This document shows positions 11,117-23,140 of a stretch of DNA of 64,000 bases, one piece after another (positions within the stretch are counted from its first letter, which is position 1; every line of letters starts with the position of its first letter). The notes under the pieces were generated by a model. The model worked only from the letters and a program-made list of their open reading frames with translations. It had not been told where the DNA came from and did no database searches. Source of the stretch: Mytilinidion resinicola (lineage: Eukaryota; Ascomycota; Dothideomycetes; Mytilinidiales; Mytilinidiaceae); contig NW_022985457.1 of NCBI RefSeq assembly GCF_010093595.1, positions 180,226 to 244,225 on the forward strand. Direction: 5' to 3'. The position numbers and the translations under genes were made by a program.

Positions 11117-12412
11117 TCACGCAGTCGCACGAGGACGAACTGGCGAGGGAGAAAACAGCATCCTTAAGCCGGACGGCTCCCTCTTCTTGGGCTTAACCTT
11201 CTCCTTGCTCTTCTCTTTCCCACTACGCGACGTAGAGCTGCGATGTGACTTCGAAGAATGCGTCGACTTCGGTGCGTGGCTTCTGCTCCTGCGCTCACTT
11301 CGTCTCGATTTGAGGTCATCGGCCTGCAGTACGCCCTCCGCAATAAGCTGTCGCGATGCGCCAGGCGTGATGAACTCGCCATCGACAGTCGTTCCCCTGC
11401 TCTCGACCTCAGCCTCGGCAATACCGCGCTGCCAAATTTCGATGCGAGAGAGCTCTGCGGTCTCCAGCTGGTCCATCTCCAGGGGTTCCTCGAGCTCGGC
11501 CTCGGCTTCTTTCTTGGCGCGGATCTTCCTGATGACTTTGTAGCCGCCCAATGCGATGATGGTGACGCCGACACCAACACCGGCGGCAATCATGAATTGA
11601 GGTGAGGCGAGGAGAGCCACGACGGCTGGGAATGACCCCTTAAGCGCAGTAAGCACGCCGGGGCCCATTTTGGTGAGGATGTTCGATATTTCCCCGAGGG
11701 TGAGGGCAACGGCAGCCAGGGCCTCGGGGTTCTTTTGCAAGTTCTCAATCATAGCCGTGACACTGTACTGCAAGCAATTGGCCTCGTCTAGCAGCATTGT
11801 GAGCTTGTTCGCTTTCTCTCGCAACTCCCCGTCATTGTATCTGGGGGATGGTAGCGGCGGTGGGAGTTCTCCGTATGCGAGATCCATATCGATGTGAGGC
11901 TCAGAGTTCGAGTGTGATGATATGTGCCTTGCCATTGTCACTGGCCCATCTGTGTGTCGTCGTAGTAACTCCCGCCTATGGACCTCCTCTACCTCGTCCT
12001 CCATACGGCGGTGAGTGGGCCGGCGTGGTAGAGGCCTGTCGTCGTTCTCGTAGAAGCTGTCGGTATAACCGCGCTCGAGAGGGGATTTAGAATGGTGGTG
12101 GGACTTGGATCGCCGGGGATCGCGGGAGTGCTTTGAGGAGGCTCGGGAGCGGACGTCGTCCTCAATGCGCATCGTCTTGATGCCATGGATGGCTTTCCGC
12201 TCGTCGAAGGCGGCATTGCGCTCGGCCTTGATCTCGGCTTTGCGCTCGCGGTAGGCGGACTTGGCTTCCTTGAAGACGTTTATGAGGTGCTTGCTCTGCG
12301 GACGGTTAGCATTCATGTACACTGATCAAAGTAGCGGTGGGCAAACACGCACGCTGCTCACGACCTTGCCAGACTTGTTGATGACGGTGATGGTCTCGCC
12401 GAGGTTCACCAT
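11117..12412 (-). CDS. Conserved fungal protein with glycine-rich hydrophobic segment
   Basis: Two exons: 12412-12353 (20 codons, MVNLGETITVINKSGKVVSS) and 12295-11117, joined across a 57-nt intron (GTGCGT to CCGCAG); 412 aa. I know this N-terminus followed by SKHLINVFKEAKSAYRERKA as a conserved start of a family of unnamed filamentous-fungal proteins. In order: a basic helical N-terminus (residues 1-60), a Ser/Arg/His-rich disordered part (60-170), a helical central part, a hydrophobic segment FMIAAGVGVGVTIIALGGYK (about 255-275) that may cross or bind a membrane, and an acidic then Arg/Ser/Lys-rich tail. The central segment with basic ends suggests a membrane-associated protein. No enzymatic motif is visible and the function is unknown. 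Confidence 0.85.
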
Positions 12413-13896
12413 GGCGAGTAGGAGCGAGACGAGAGGTCCGCCGGTGCAGTAGGGTGTGTGGTGCTGTGGAACCTGGGTGGTCTGGCCCAGTAGTACTTGG
12501 TCAACAAGTACGGTGAAGGTTGTCTGGCGATGTTGGGCGCATGAGACAGACGAGGGAGTCGAATCGAGAAGTGCCAGCAACGCTCGAGACAGGACTCATA
12601 TATCAAGAGAACACAAACGGAGGGTTTCGCGGAGTGGCAGCAGCAGAGCAGGGCGCGAGATGAGGCAAATAGTGCTACTCTCCAGCGATGGCCTCAGCCA
12701 TAGTTGCTAGCACTGGCGCATACAGGCGGCGGGGAGTGGCTCGGGCGCCGTCGTCGACGACGCGGATCGGCTTTGGGGAATCGGCAGCGCTGGAACCGGC
12801 CCAGTCAACGCGGTGCCCGCGGCGTGCTCTCGTGGGCTGGTGAGACGTTGAGGGGTGGGATTCGTGGGAGCGGCCTCAGACGTGGTCGCGCCGTCCAAGA
12901 CCAAGGGACGTGCCGGTCGTTCGTTTGGTACTTCGTGGCCGCCCGCCACTCGTCTGGCTGCACGCCCCCAATCAATCCCTACAGCGTATCGCCGCCTCAC
13001 CGCGCTCATTGGCACCCTCCACCGCAAAGCTTTTCACGGCCTGCAGGCGCCGAGGACGTGTCGCTCAGGAGACTGGCTGCCGGCGGGTGCAAAGAGGAGG
13101 CTGATGTCAGGACGCGTGCAAATCTGAGATACAGCTGCAGCCGCCTGCAGTGGAAACTTCTGCCCAACGTGCTGGGTGAGCGAAGCCTGCAGCGAAGCAT
13201 CACTGCCCGAAGGAGCGCCCCGATCCTGCGTCGTCACCAGACCTTCGGCGTGATTGTTCCAAGGTTCCAATTCTCAGCTTGCATGAAGCAAGAAAATGCG
13301 CCACAGCTGCACCGCCACATAGCCACCTCATCGTCCTCTGCCTGGTGCTCTGGGGGGTGCTCTAGGCCCGTTCAGTGCCTGGCGATGGTGGAATCCCCAA
13401 GCATCACACGGAGAAGAGCTGGCGGCTGCTGCTGTCTCGGGGTTTCAAGGTCCGACGTTGCGAAGTAATGGTGTCGTCTCAGCATGTGAAGTGGGATGGA
13501 CGGGACGATTTTGTTTCCCACCAGGGTCCCCTGTATGTACAGCCAAACCGCAAGGCTGTCGGGCACTCCCGCATTGATACCTTTGTAGCGTTTCCTATCT
13601 AAACCACGACGGGGCTGCCCCTTCTGGGGTTTAGCTAAATATAACTTCGTTAATGGAGACGCAGGTTGGAACTGTAGCATCTAGTTTCACTCGTCTTAAA
13701 TATGCACGAGAAGGTCGATTGAAGTCTGCGGAACTGAACTAGGACAGGGTAGGTATCGCGCTTCTCTAGACACCCAACCGCTACAATCTTCTCCAGTCTA
13801 CGATTGAGAATCTCAGTTAATTGTTTCAATAGCAACATCTCTCGACTCCTACATTACGAAGTATAGTGGCCATCTGTTGCCATTTATATAAGCTAG
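12413..13896. other. Gene-poor stretch upstream of the preceding gene
   Basis: It is GC-rich with long overlapping frames on both strands (for example 12704-13468 plus and 12707-13027 minus), but composition explains them. There is no family signature. The first few hundred bases probably hold the promoter of the minus-strand gene. Confidence 0.4.
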
Positions 13897-14480
13897 ATGG
13901 GAGTTGTCGTATTGCAGGAGCGAATGTATGTACCTAGGTATCCACAGACGCAAAACGCCATACACGCCAGCCCCACTCGTGGCGGACAAATTCATTGGCC
14001 TAGATACAGGTCACGTATAAGGGTAGATGGTATTCGCTGGCCGGAAGAAGACCTGGCGAGTGTCGAATCGTTGTATGTAGATCTCGGATTACCTAAATGC
14101 CCAAAGTCCTTGCCTTCCGAGCTTCTTTCGTTGCTGTTTCGTGACCTTCTTATCACGGAAGTGCGTTATCCGTAGCCCCAACATTTCTACACGTGGTACC
14201 ACTTGACGTGGGTGATCGGACCTTTATTCCTGTAAAGGGTCTCGATAGTAAGAAACGTACTCACGGGTTACGATATCATTCCTTGGAAGCAAACCCCAAT
14301 TGAAGTTGGGAAGATGGCCCACATAGTGAAAAACTTGTTGGTGTCAAGACAAGATACACCTTCGATATCGGCGAAATTTTCATGATTGGCGACATCCAAA
14401 GCTGATTCGTCAGACTATTGCGAAAGCGATAGCGAACTTGACAAGCTTTCGGATCTGTTTGAAGATTGAAACTGAGAACC
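13897..14480 (+). pseudogene. Decayed protein-coding gene, family unknown
   Basis: Coding-like peptide runs lie in shifting frames. From the ATG at 13897 a 92-codon frame includes DGIRWPEEDLASVESLYVDL, GLPKCPKSLPSELLSLLFR. From about 14193 another frame reads VVPLDVGDRTFIPVKGLDSK, KRTHGLRYHSLEANPN, then an in-frame TGA, then SWEDGPHSEKLVGVKTRY and TFDIGEIFMIGDIQS before a second TGA. Several segments also read well in a neighbouring frame, which ends SDSELDKLSDLFED-stop near 14469. I read this as a gene broken by stops and frame changes. The family is unknown. Confidence 0.35.
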
Positions 14481-15233
14481 GGATGATGGTGGGAAAAGAT
14501 GTGGCGGTGGCTTGAAGTCTTGTCCCTCAGCCACAGCTTGCCACGACACCCTCCCCCACGTCGAGCCGGTCTGTCCGGCACTTACTCCCGCGTTATGGCG
14601 TTCCTTTTGTGGGCCGTGATGGGATTGCTCGTTCTTGTGTGTGGCTGGGGAAGAATAACCTTTTCCCCGAGGGCCGCAACCGTAGTGGTGTGAGGTCCTC
14701 GTGGAACTCCGTGAATCAGAGAGTGCCTCGTCCTCATGGATCATCTGACAGTTGATCATGATGAACAGCTGGAAATGTTTACCCTTATCGCTTGAGTGAT
14801 GGACAAGTAGTACTGCCCGTCGTGAACTTCGTGGGGATGTCCTTTAGAACTAAAAACAAAAGACAACGCATGAGTGTTTGAGTGCAGTCTTAAATTAATG
14901 AGGTGGGTCAACCACCTCGTGTCAGGTGTTTGATGCTAGCCAAAGTGAACTTGATAGATTGCAGCAAAAGCAACGTAAACCCACACATGCTCTGGCCTGC
15001 CAGCAACTACTTTCGCCTACCTAATTCAAGACAGTTGTCGAGTCGAATCGAAGGTCGGTGCGCAGTAGTAGGTTAGCATCGCTGTCCAGTTGAAGCATGG
15101 TAAATAGTTTGTCCAAACGACTAAGCATGACCACGAGTCGTAGTAGAGCCACGAGGCATGTGCGGTGTCGAAGAGGTGGTTTGTTGTACCAACTAGTCCC
15201 ACACCAGAAGAAGCACACGATAGCCACGGCGTA

Positions 15234-15379
15234 CAAGGGGGTAACATGAGCGGGCCAGCTGCCCTCCCTGCAAGTTTTGGGGGCGTTATAGTAAAGTCCT
15301 AGAGAAATAGCATGGATACGACTATAATGCCCCTAAAACTTGCAGGGAGGGCAGCTGGCCCGCTCATGTTACCCCCTTG
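15234..15379. mobile_element. 146-bp MITE with 59-bp inverted repeats and TA target duplication
   Basis: The arms 15234-15292 and 15321-15379 match at 57 of 59 positions as inverted copies, around a 28-nt loop. They start CAAGGGGGTAACATGAGCGG. TA flanks both ends (15232-15233 and 15380-15381), the target duplication of Tc1/mariner/pogo transposases, so this is a non-autonomous derivative of that superfamily. No transposase is in the window. The near-perfect arms suggest recent insertion. Confidence 0.8.
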
Positions 15380-15381
15380 TA

Positions 15382-16327
15382 TGCGCGATCGGTGGCATGC
15401 ACCAAAAGGAGCTGCTCAACGAATCCGATGCCTCATCGCTCAGCATTGGCGTCGACATCGCCCCAAAGGTCGAACACAAGCGCCGCAATCTGATCGTGCG
15501 GTGAGCACACCACCAATAACCTCACAGCCATCCGTTCGACGATCGCCATCGGACGGACATGCCCGGCGTTGCGTTGCGTCAACTCGGTACCTGCATGATC
15601 GTGCATCTTCGAGGTGGTTACCCAAGATCCCATAATGAAAAAGGCGTCCGTCGCCGAGGGCGTGCCTCTGTGCAATGGTCTCAGACACGGAATCCATCTG
15701 ACGAGTCATCCGTCGATTTCGCCATCCCGGACTGCGCGCTCGTCATCTCATATCTAGAATATCCCGCAAGCCGTAGGGGGGCTCGCTGAGCGGTGAGGTT
15801 GCGATGGCGAATCTGAGAGGGAGCTCGGAGTCCTGCTTCGGCGGTATCAGGAGTCAAAAACGACATGTAGATTCTGCTGGTGACTCCTGCTTCAGTAAAA
15901 CTACCTTCGCGCCCTTCCATCCAACTAAAGCGTTCACGCCCCGCCTCTTTCATTGCCGCGAGTTTTCAGGGTGCACGTCGGCCGGTCGTGCTATGTGTCA
16001 GTTTTCAGAAACGCCGGAGTCGAGAGGGGAGTCGTCGGAGGAGTCGTGGGAAGTGCCAGGTGAGAGTCTTTTAGATCAATGAGTGGAGGTCGATGTCCCG
16101 TGGGTGCAAGACTTGCAATCTAGGCTTGGTACAGCATGGCGGTCCACCCAAGTCCAGCAAGCCCAATTGGAGGACGGGTGACGCCTCAATTGCGATGAAG
16201 AAGCTGGGCGAACAAAGGTGGTGATGATATCCACTTCGAGCGCCAGGTCGGGCCGAGCCGACTCGTTCGGCAAGTCGGCCGGGATTACTGCCAGCAACCC
16301 ACTCCGACGACCCTTGATGCCACCCCG
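15382..16327. other. Gene-free stretch upstream of DUG2
   Basis: Probably contains the DUG2 promoter and 5' leader. Short open frames here have no domain or splice support. Confidence 0.4.
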
Positions 16328-19300
16328 ATGTCGACCGAGCGCAGTCCTCGACGTGTATTGACTGACGATTTGCGCGTAGACGTCTCCACGGATCACGATG
16401 AGGCGGTTGCAGATGTCGAGGTCAACGGCCAGCGGGCTCTGCTATCGAGACCAGCCAAAAACCCCACCATCTTCCACCGAATGAGACATGACAAGTCCAT
16501 CCTAGCCGTCGTAGTATCAACTTCACACATCTTCGCTGGAACACAAGGGGGAGAGATACTTGTGAGTTGATCTGAGCTCCTGACGGCCTCATCTGATTCT
16601 GGAAAGGTGTACAGTCTAGATACGTATGGGTGCGTCAAAGTCATTGAAGGCCACAGAGGGAGCGTGCTGGGCCTCTGCCTGTCGCAAGATCAGGATCTTC
16701 TATTTTCTAGTGCAGGAGACAGGATCGTGAACGTAAGGCATACATCACTGCGCTCAACGCATCTGCTAACCTATCCTCAGGTCTGGAGCACCAAGAACTT
16801 CCTCCGCGTCTACACCATATACTCCCTCTACGATGTCGGCGACATTTTCTGCGTATCATACTCCTCCTCCCTTAAAACAGTATACTTGGGATGTCAGAAC
16901 ACGAGCATTCAGGTAACCTACGACAACTCCATTACGCTACACGTGGTGCTGACACGCCGATAGTGGTACGATCTAAGGGAAAAGGACATTCGCCCTCCAC
17001 CAGACCCTAAAGCACACCCCGCCGAACGTACAAGCCGCTTCTTTGACTCGTCCGGTCCTGGTGGTGTCCAAACCCCTCGACCGCGGTCTACAGATGATGG
17101 TCCTCGGAATGCGGTAGGTGGCCAGTCGCTGGAGATTCATAATCAATACATTCGCCAATTCGCACATTTCGGCTATGTATACTGTATGCTCATAGCTCGG
17201 GGAATAACATCGGACGATCCAAACGAGGAAATACTCATATCTGGAGGCGGAGACGGAGTGATTCATCTATGGGGTCTAAATGGGGACAAAGGGGGTGCCA
17301 TATATGAAGTCCAAGCTCTCGGGGACGACCAAGAGGGGGAAGCATCAGTCCTGTCTCTTGCATTGGATGGAAAGTTCCTCTATAGCGGACGTCTGGATGG
17401 AGAGATCAACGTCTGGGACTTGGAAACGTACCAGCTTGTGAGGAGCCTCAAAACAGTCACTGGCGACATACTATCACTGAGTGTCGGCGGTGGATTCCTG
17501 TTTAGCACTGGAGTGAATGGTTTGGTTCAGGTAAGCCGAATGTACAAGCGGGTTTAGTACGTTCTAACATTCGCACAGAAATTCAATCGTCAATACGAGA
17601 CCGTAGCGACATTTCAAGCTCACAGAGAACGTGTCTTAGCATCCACTTTTGCATACAACAGCAAATGCAAGCCTATATTCGTCACGGGTGGCAACGATAG
17701 CACGGTCGCGATCTGGGATGTGCAGGATTGCATTTCCGCCCCAGCCAACAATAAGCGGACAAGCAACGGTAACTGCTCCAAAATTCTTTTCACATTTTGT
17801 ATATTGCAGACACTAATTTAGTCAGAGCATCTCTTCGAATTCCTCAAAGAGTTTGTTTCGTACCGTACGGTATCTTCTGATGCACGATATAAAGGTGACT
17901 GCCGAAGAGGTGCTTCCTACCTTCGATCCGTCTTCAAAAACTTTGGCGCTGCCACCGAAATGCTCAACACTAAGGATTCTTACAATCCTATCATTCTTGC
18001 CACTTTCCGCGGTAATCGTCTGAAGCAACCGGCGCGCAAACGCATCCTTTTCTATGGCCACTACGATGTCATCCCAGCCGAGAACGAGCAAGGGAAATGG
18101 ATCTCAGACCCTTTTTCGCTTCAGGGAATCGATGGGTATCTCTATGGACGTGGAGCGTCTGACAACAAAGGCCCTATCATGGCCGCTATTTTTGCCGTGG
18201 CAGATCTTATAGCAGAGCAAGCCTTGGACTCTGACGTCGTTTTCTTGATCGAAGGCGAGGAAGAGTGTGGTTCGCGAGGCTTCGTAAACGCTATCCAAGC
18301 CAACAAAGAGCTCATTGGCGACATTGACTGGATCCTTCTAGCCAACAGCTACTGGCTCGACGACCAAAACCCGTGTCTCACTTACGGCCTGCGCGGTGTG
18401 ATTCATGCGACCGTACAAGTCGAATCCCCACATCCCGACCTTCATAGCGGTGTCGACGGCAGCGCCAACCTTGACGAGTCGCTCAAGGATCTCATCATGA
18501 CACTCGCTCAACTCACCGGCAAACACGGCAAAGTGCGAATTCCAGGCTTCTACGACCCCATCTTACCCCTATCCCAGGACGAGAAGAAGCTCTACAAAGA
18601 CATTACTCAGACCCTCGTCCGTGGGAACCCAGACCTCGGCGACCCAGATGAGCTCGCAACCTCTCTCATGCGACGATGGCGCGAGGCCTCCCTCACTATC
18701 CACCGCTTCCAAACCTCCGGCCCGGAAAACTCCACCATTATCCCTCGCCTTGCTCGCGCCTCGCTCTCTCTTCGCTTAGTCCCCAACCAAGAGTCCACTG
18801 TCATCGCTCAATTGCTCACAGACTTTCTCCATCAAGTCTTCGATAGCCTGGACACCGAGAACAGCCTCACCGTCACCATCGATCACGTCGCCGAACCCTG
18901 GCTCGGCGACTTCAACAACCAAATTTTCCAGACTCTCGAGCGCGCTATCATCGACGTCTGGGGCCCGACGCCCGCACCCAGCCCGAGCGTCGCGCACCGG
19001 CGCAAATCGTCCGCTGGACACGCCGCCCGTGCGTTCGCTCAGCGCAATTCGATCACCTCAACTACGCTGGCCGCTGGGTCGGGCGACAAGGACGCGGAAG
19101 AACCCGCTTCCGCGATCGCGAACGGGAAGCCGGAGCAAGGCATGTTCGTCACCAAGCCGCTGTATATCCGCGAGGGCGGCAGCATCCCGTCGATCCGATT
19201 CTTGGAGAAGGAGTTTGGAGCGCCCGCGGCGCATTTGCCGTGTGGGCAGGCGAGCGATTCGGCGCATTTGGATAATGAGAGGCTGAGGCTTGTTAATCTG

Positions 19301-19357
19301 TATAATAGTCGGCGGGTTTTTAAGAGGGTGTTTAGGGAATTGCCGAAGAAAGAATAG
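16328..19357 (+). CDS. DUG2: DUG2: WD40/M20 subunit of the glutathione degradosome
   Basis: Six exons: 16328-16561, 16607-16732, 16781-16912, 16964-17530, 17579-17768 and 17826-19357 (2,781 nt, 926 aa), with 45-57 nt introns and the frame preserved. The N-terminal half (about 55-410) has WD40 repeats (VTGGNDSTVAIWD, GRLDGEINVWDLE, SGGGDGVIHLWGL). The C-terminal half (417-926) is an M20 metallopeptidase with GHYDVIPAE (His near 495), GRGASDNKGP (Asp near 529), EGEEECGS (Glu 561-563) and a C-terminal SAHLDNE (His near 897), the expected metal ligands and catalytic Glu. This fusion is diagnostic of Dug2, which with Dug3 and Dug1 degrades glutathione in the cytosol. Length is close to the yeast protein (878 aa). 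A Ser/Ala-rich insert of about 60 residues before the last metal-ligand region looks disordered. An extra upstream exon cannot be excluded. Confidence 0.93.
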
Positions 19358-20237
19358 AAAGGGGGAGATGTATAATATGTTCAGGGGTTCTGGTATTGGC
19401 GTTGGGGTGGGTGTTTAGGGTAAGATGGGACGCAAGTGGCTGGGTTTGTGTACTTGAATAGAGGCACCTGAAAAGAATGGGGAAGCAGATTAAATGATGG
19501 TAGCTCCAAGTTAATTAGAATTTTTCGTTGAAGACGACTCCCTCTACGCCCTCGACTGCGTATCATCACCTCCCTCTGACCCTCCGATCAAAGCAATTAC
19601 GCGATCATTCTGGACTTAGTGCTTCAAACGTCAATTTGACGCTGTAAGCACATTGGAAACCGCCCATACCCATTCAAGGCCGTTACCCCTCCCTCGAGAT
19701 GAGGAGAGCGCATAAGCCTTCTCATTTGACGAAGAACGCGCCAACTCCAGGAAAAGTTTGCTTTGCCTCGGAAGTATTGAGATGCAACGAACGCAGCACA
19801 GCGGACAGTCTAGATAGCCGCCGTCAAGATTCAGGCGCCCCACTACATAGCCAACACGAAGTTCTGAACAGAAGTAACCAAGATAGGCCCGTTCGAAGCC
19901 TAGGCCGAGGGGGTGGAACGATCGAAGCCGTGAATCGATTGAAGCCGTAAAACCAAGAGGGCCGAGGGGTAGTTAGGGGCCCCTTTGAACTTGGTTCGAG
20001 GGGGCCCCAAAGTCGTCGTCGTCGTCGTCGTGAAAGTTGTCCTGGGGTTCAGCAGCTCCGCTCATTGCAGCTACACGATGCAAAAACCATTGGCATCTCT
20101 AATAGGGCGATGCCAGGCAGCGGCCGTAGGACTGGGTTGTCAGTTGTGAGAGATATCTCGGACCCGGAGGAGATTAGCTGGTTGGTCTGGTTGGTCGAAA
20201 AGTGTTGCCAAGTTCGGTGCCTTGATCCAAGGCTGCT
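19358..20237. other. Gene-free stretch with a GTC microsatellite
   Basis: A (GTC)n run lies at 20012-20031. A GC-rich segment with GGGGCCCC lies just before it, near 19978-20007. No gene was recognised. Confidence 0.4.
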
Positions 20238-20638
20238 AATGAAGGGACTGGTTTGAACCTTGTACGCCTGGACCGTGGGCGTTTCGTGATAGCCAGAACA
20301 GCTGTACTTCTAAGTGCTTTTTGTCCTCTGATATTCGGATTGGCTTCAGGGCGAAATATGCCCGCTCCCAATACGCATGGGCATGTGTGGCAAAGGCAGA
20401 CCAGGTTCTGGCAAACCTCTGTGCCACGTGGGAAAATTGCAGAGTACCACGCATCGACTTGTTCATTCGACCAAAATACTCCCAAAGCCTGCCAAAAGGA
20501 GGGGACAGATTGTTCGACGCTGTTGTCTTCATACCGCATCGAGAATGGACAAATATGTGCCACCTCAATAGGCTCGCCCGACTTTGTAAGGATACATGTC
20601 TTCTGGTCTCTCTGATAGCACTAGAGATTATTAGATAA
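20238..20638 (+). pseudogene. Orphan coding-like fragment
   Basis: A frame open from about 20238 to the TAA at 20636-20638 has protein-like content: IRIGFRAKYARSQYAWACVA, KADQVLANLCATWENCRVPR, and near the end VVFIPHREWTNMCHLNRLAR. There is no good ATG at its 5' end; TTG at 20321 is the first near-start. I do not recognise the family. It may be the 3' exon or relic of a lost gene. Confidence 0.25.
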
Positions 20639-20754
20639 ATTAAGATAAAACTTAGGATAGACTATATATATAACTATGCTATGTGTGAGGGCTTAGTAAG
20701 CCGTTCCGCTGGCTGTAGTTAGGCCGAATCACCAAGCGGCGATGCTCAATCGCC

Positions 20755-23140
20755 TCACCCATTGCCCGCCCACTGTGTCCAAGCTTCCTCTTCGACTGCA
20801 TCTGGAATTGTCGTTCCGCGAAATAGGCTATCAAAGAGGGCCACGTCGACGCCCTGCAAGTCCCAGTCGTCATCTTCGACACCTGCAACCCCTGCCCCGA
20901 CGGGAAACTGGGACTCGTGAATGTTGCCACTGCTGAAGCTGGAGCCGCTATTGCCTGCGGAGGGAGGCTGTTGCGGCGACGCTAGCTGGCTAAATTGCAA
21001 CTGCCCGGTCTGCGCATTCTGATGATCCAACTGGCTGCCGATCTGATATACCGGCGGACTGTCAGACTCAGAAGACGGTTGTTGGCTGTGTTGGCCCAGC
21101 TGATCGGGGAGCAACATGTCTCCGCTCAATGTGATCGGGAGGCCTTGCTCACCCACTGTTGGTGCGATTGAGACAGACTTTGAGATAGCGCCGCGCTCGA
21201 AATTGATGGTACCAAAGTAGGGGATGTGGACGTGCAGACCTTTACCCCCGTTCGACAACTTACCGTGATACTCAAGCTCTTCCTCGTCACCTGTGGAAGA
21301 GTTGATACTGTAGCTAGTGCCGCTGACGGCGTTAGCCTCGATGGCAAGCAGAGGGCGGAGGATGCGGGCGATTTTGGAGGCGATGGCATCGGTACCAGCG
21401 CGGGCCATGGATTCGATGATCTCAAGAGTGCGCTCCATTATGCCGCGATCGCTGGGGCGGCTGTGAGCGAGGAAGCTGAAGACGGCGCCGGGGTTCGAGT
21501 TTAGGGCAAGACCCTGACGCCGGCCGCGGGATTCAAGATGGGCGAGGCACAAGACCGTGGTAGAAATGAAGGCGAGAAAGTCGGTGCCACGGCAGTAGAA
21601 GTGGGCAGGGTTTGAGGTGCGGAAGGCTACAAAGCGGGCCAGAGTCTCGCGGCTGACGTTGACGGCAGTGATCTTGCTATGATCGTACCTATGGTCGGGA
21701 GAGGAGCGCAGCATGTAGGGTAAATGCAGCCGTATTAGCAGGTGATAGTGGCTGAACTGGTCCATGAGGCGAATTGTCTCGTGGAGGACCTCTGTGCCGC
21801 CCATATTGCTAGCTGAGAGATCGGGGATCAGCCACCACTGGGGCGGCATCTCGGCGGCAGCCTTCTGCAATAGCGTGTCGATATCATGGGTTTCGGATAG
21901 GTTATTTTCGTTGCGCTGCAGGATGCGGTCAGCCATAGTGCAGTGGATGCGCTGCATGCGATCAATGGGCTGGCACCCTTTCAATGACTCTGATGATGCG
22001 AAGCGTGCTTCGAGCGAAGTGCACGGCAGGCCCAGCATGAGCGAAAGATAGCGGTCCATTTCGACCAGGCGAAAACAGATTTGGTCCGGGTTGAAGATTG
22101 CTCGCATTTCCTGTGTGAGAATCTTCAGCGACGGCGAATTGAGACCGCGGTGAAGCGCCATCATCTGCGCAACGGTGGTCGCTCGGCGCATTGCCATCCA
22201 CGCCCTGTGGAGGTTGCCGGCATAGTTCTGGTACTCAGCCTCGATCATGATGCACTCGAGGCCCTCGACGGAGCGGATAAGATCTTCGTTAGTGGTTACA
22301 AGTCTGATGGCCGATTCGACGACGTGAGACATGACATCGTGGTAGGAGGAGCCCAGGTCTGTCAATTCCTGGATAGCAGAAGGGAGAACACCTTGAAGAA
22401 ACGTGCCGAGCACTAGAAGCTTGCGCGCAATTAGCACCGGATGGGAACCAGGTGGGGGCAGTTTCAGCATCTCCCGAGGCGAGGGCGGGTCCCAGCGCAT
22501 GGAGCTAGAATAGGGTGTGCATATTCCGCCATGAAGATGCGCTGAAAGGCCAACGGGGAGTGTGCAGATGATGTCAATGTCGCGCTGGCTAGGCCATGCT
22601 GCGGTGAGAGCGCGGGACAGTTCCTCATACTTAGCTGCGGCGCGCCTGCTATGGATTGGAGAAGCCGTTGTGGCATGCGAGGGCCGATCCAAAGGGGGCC
22701 TTGAGAGGGCGAATTGGCCTGTATTCAGAACGTGCTTTCGAGGTATGAGAATAGAGTCTGGTGAGGGCTTGAAGGCTGGCAACACGCACCCCTATTCTGC
22801 TACCACTACAACCGACGGAAGCACCAGCCTCAACTTCGGATGGGACCGGTGTTGGAATGCCTGCATAACGGTTCGAGTCAACCAGGCGCTCGACGAGTTG
22901 CTCGACCCGGCCGAGCCTCGTCTCTACTGGAATGCTACCAGCAGAGGGCATCGGCTCGTCGGGGTACTCCTGGCTGAGGCATGCCGTCCCTCGTCGCCTG
23001 CAGTTCTCGCAGACGGCCTCGGTGGCCGCGAAGATGCAACGGACCTTGCGCCGCCTGCACTCCCAGCAGTTTTGGGTGCCCTTGCGGACCTTTCTTCGCT
23101 TGGGCTCCGATCCGTCCATCTGGGGGCTTCCTCCGGTCAT
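20755..23140 (-). CDS. Zn(II)2Cys6 fungal transcription factor
   Basis: Modelled as two exons, 23140-22835 and 22791-20755 (780 aa). A basic stretch (EPKRRKVRKG) is followed by a complete binuclear cluster CWECRRRKVRC..CENCRRRGTAC, with Cys at 25, 28, 35, 44, 47 and 54 (spacing 2-6-8-2-6). A helical linker (VETRLGRVEQLVERLV) probably dimerises. A middle-homology region carries the family signature near HRAWMAMRRATTVAQMMALH, and the C-terminus is Gln/Ser/Pro-rich, ending in an acidic/hydrophobic tail. It should bind CGG-type sites in the nucleus; targets are unknown. The 43-nt intron (GTTGAG to AATAG, 22834-22792) is the best in-frame solution but short and without a clear branch point. An alternative junction or a frameshift is possible within 22745-22860. 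Confidence 0.85.

Noticed and set aside
12704..13468. 254-codon plus-strand frame and the overlapping 12707-13027 minus frame
   Set aside because: GC-rich DNA gives long frames in several phases. The composition is Arg/Ser-rich without any recognisable motif.
20195..20260. Possible tRNA because of GGTTTGAACC
   Set aside because: The T-arm-like word is not matched by acceptor, D or anticodon arms at the proper spacing.
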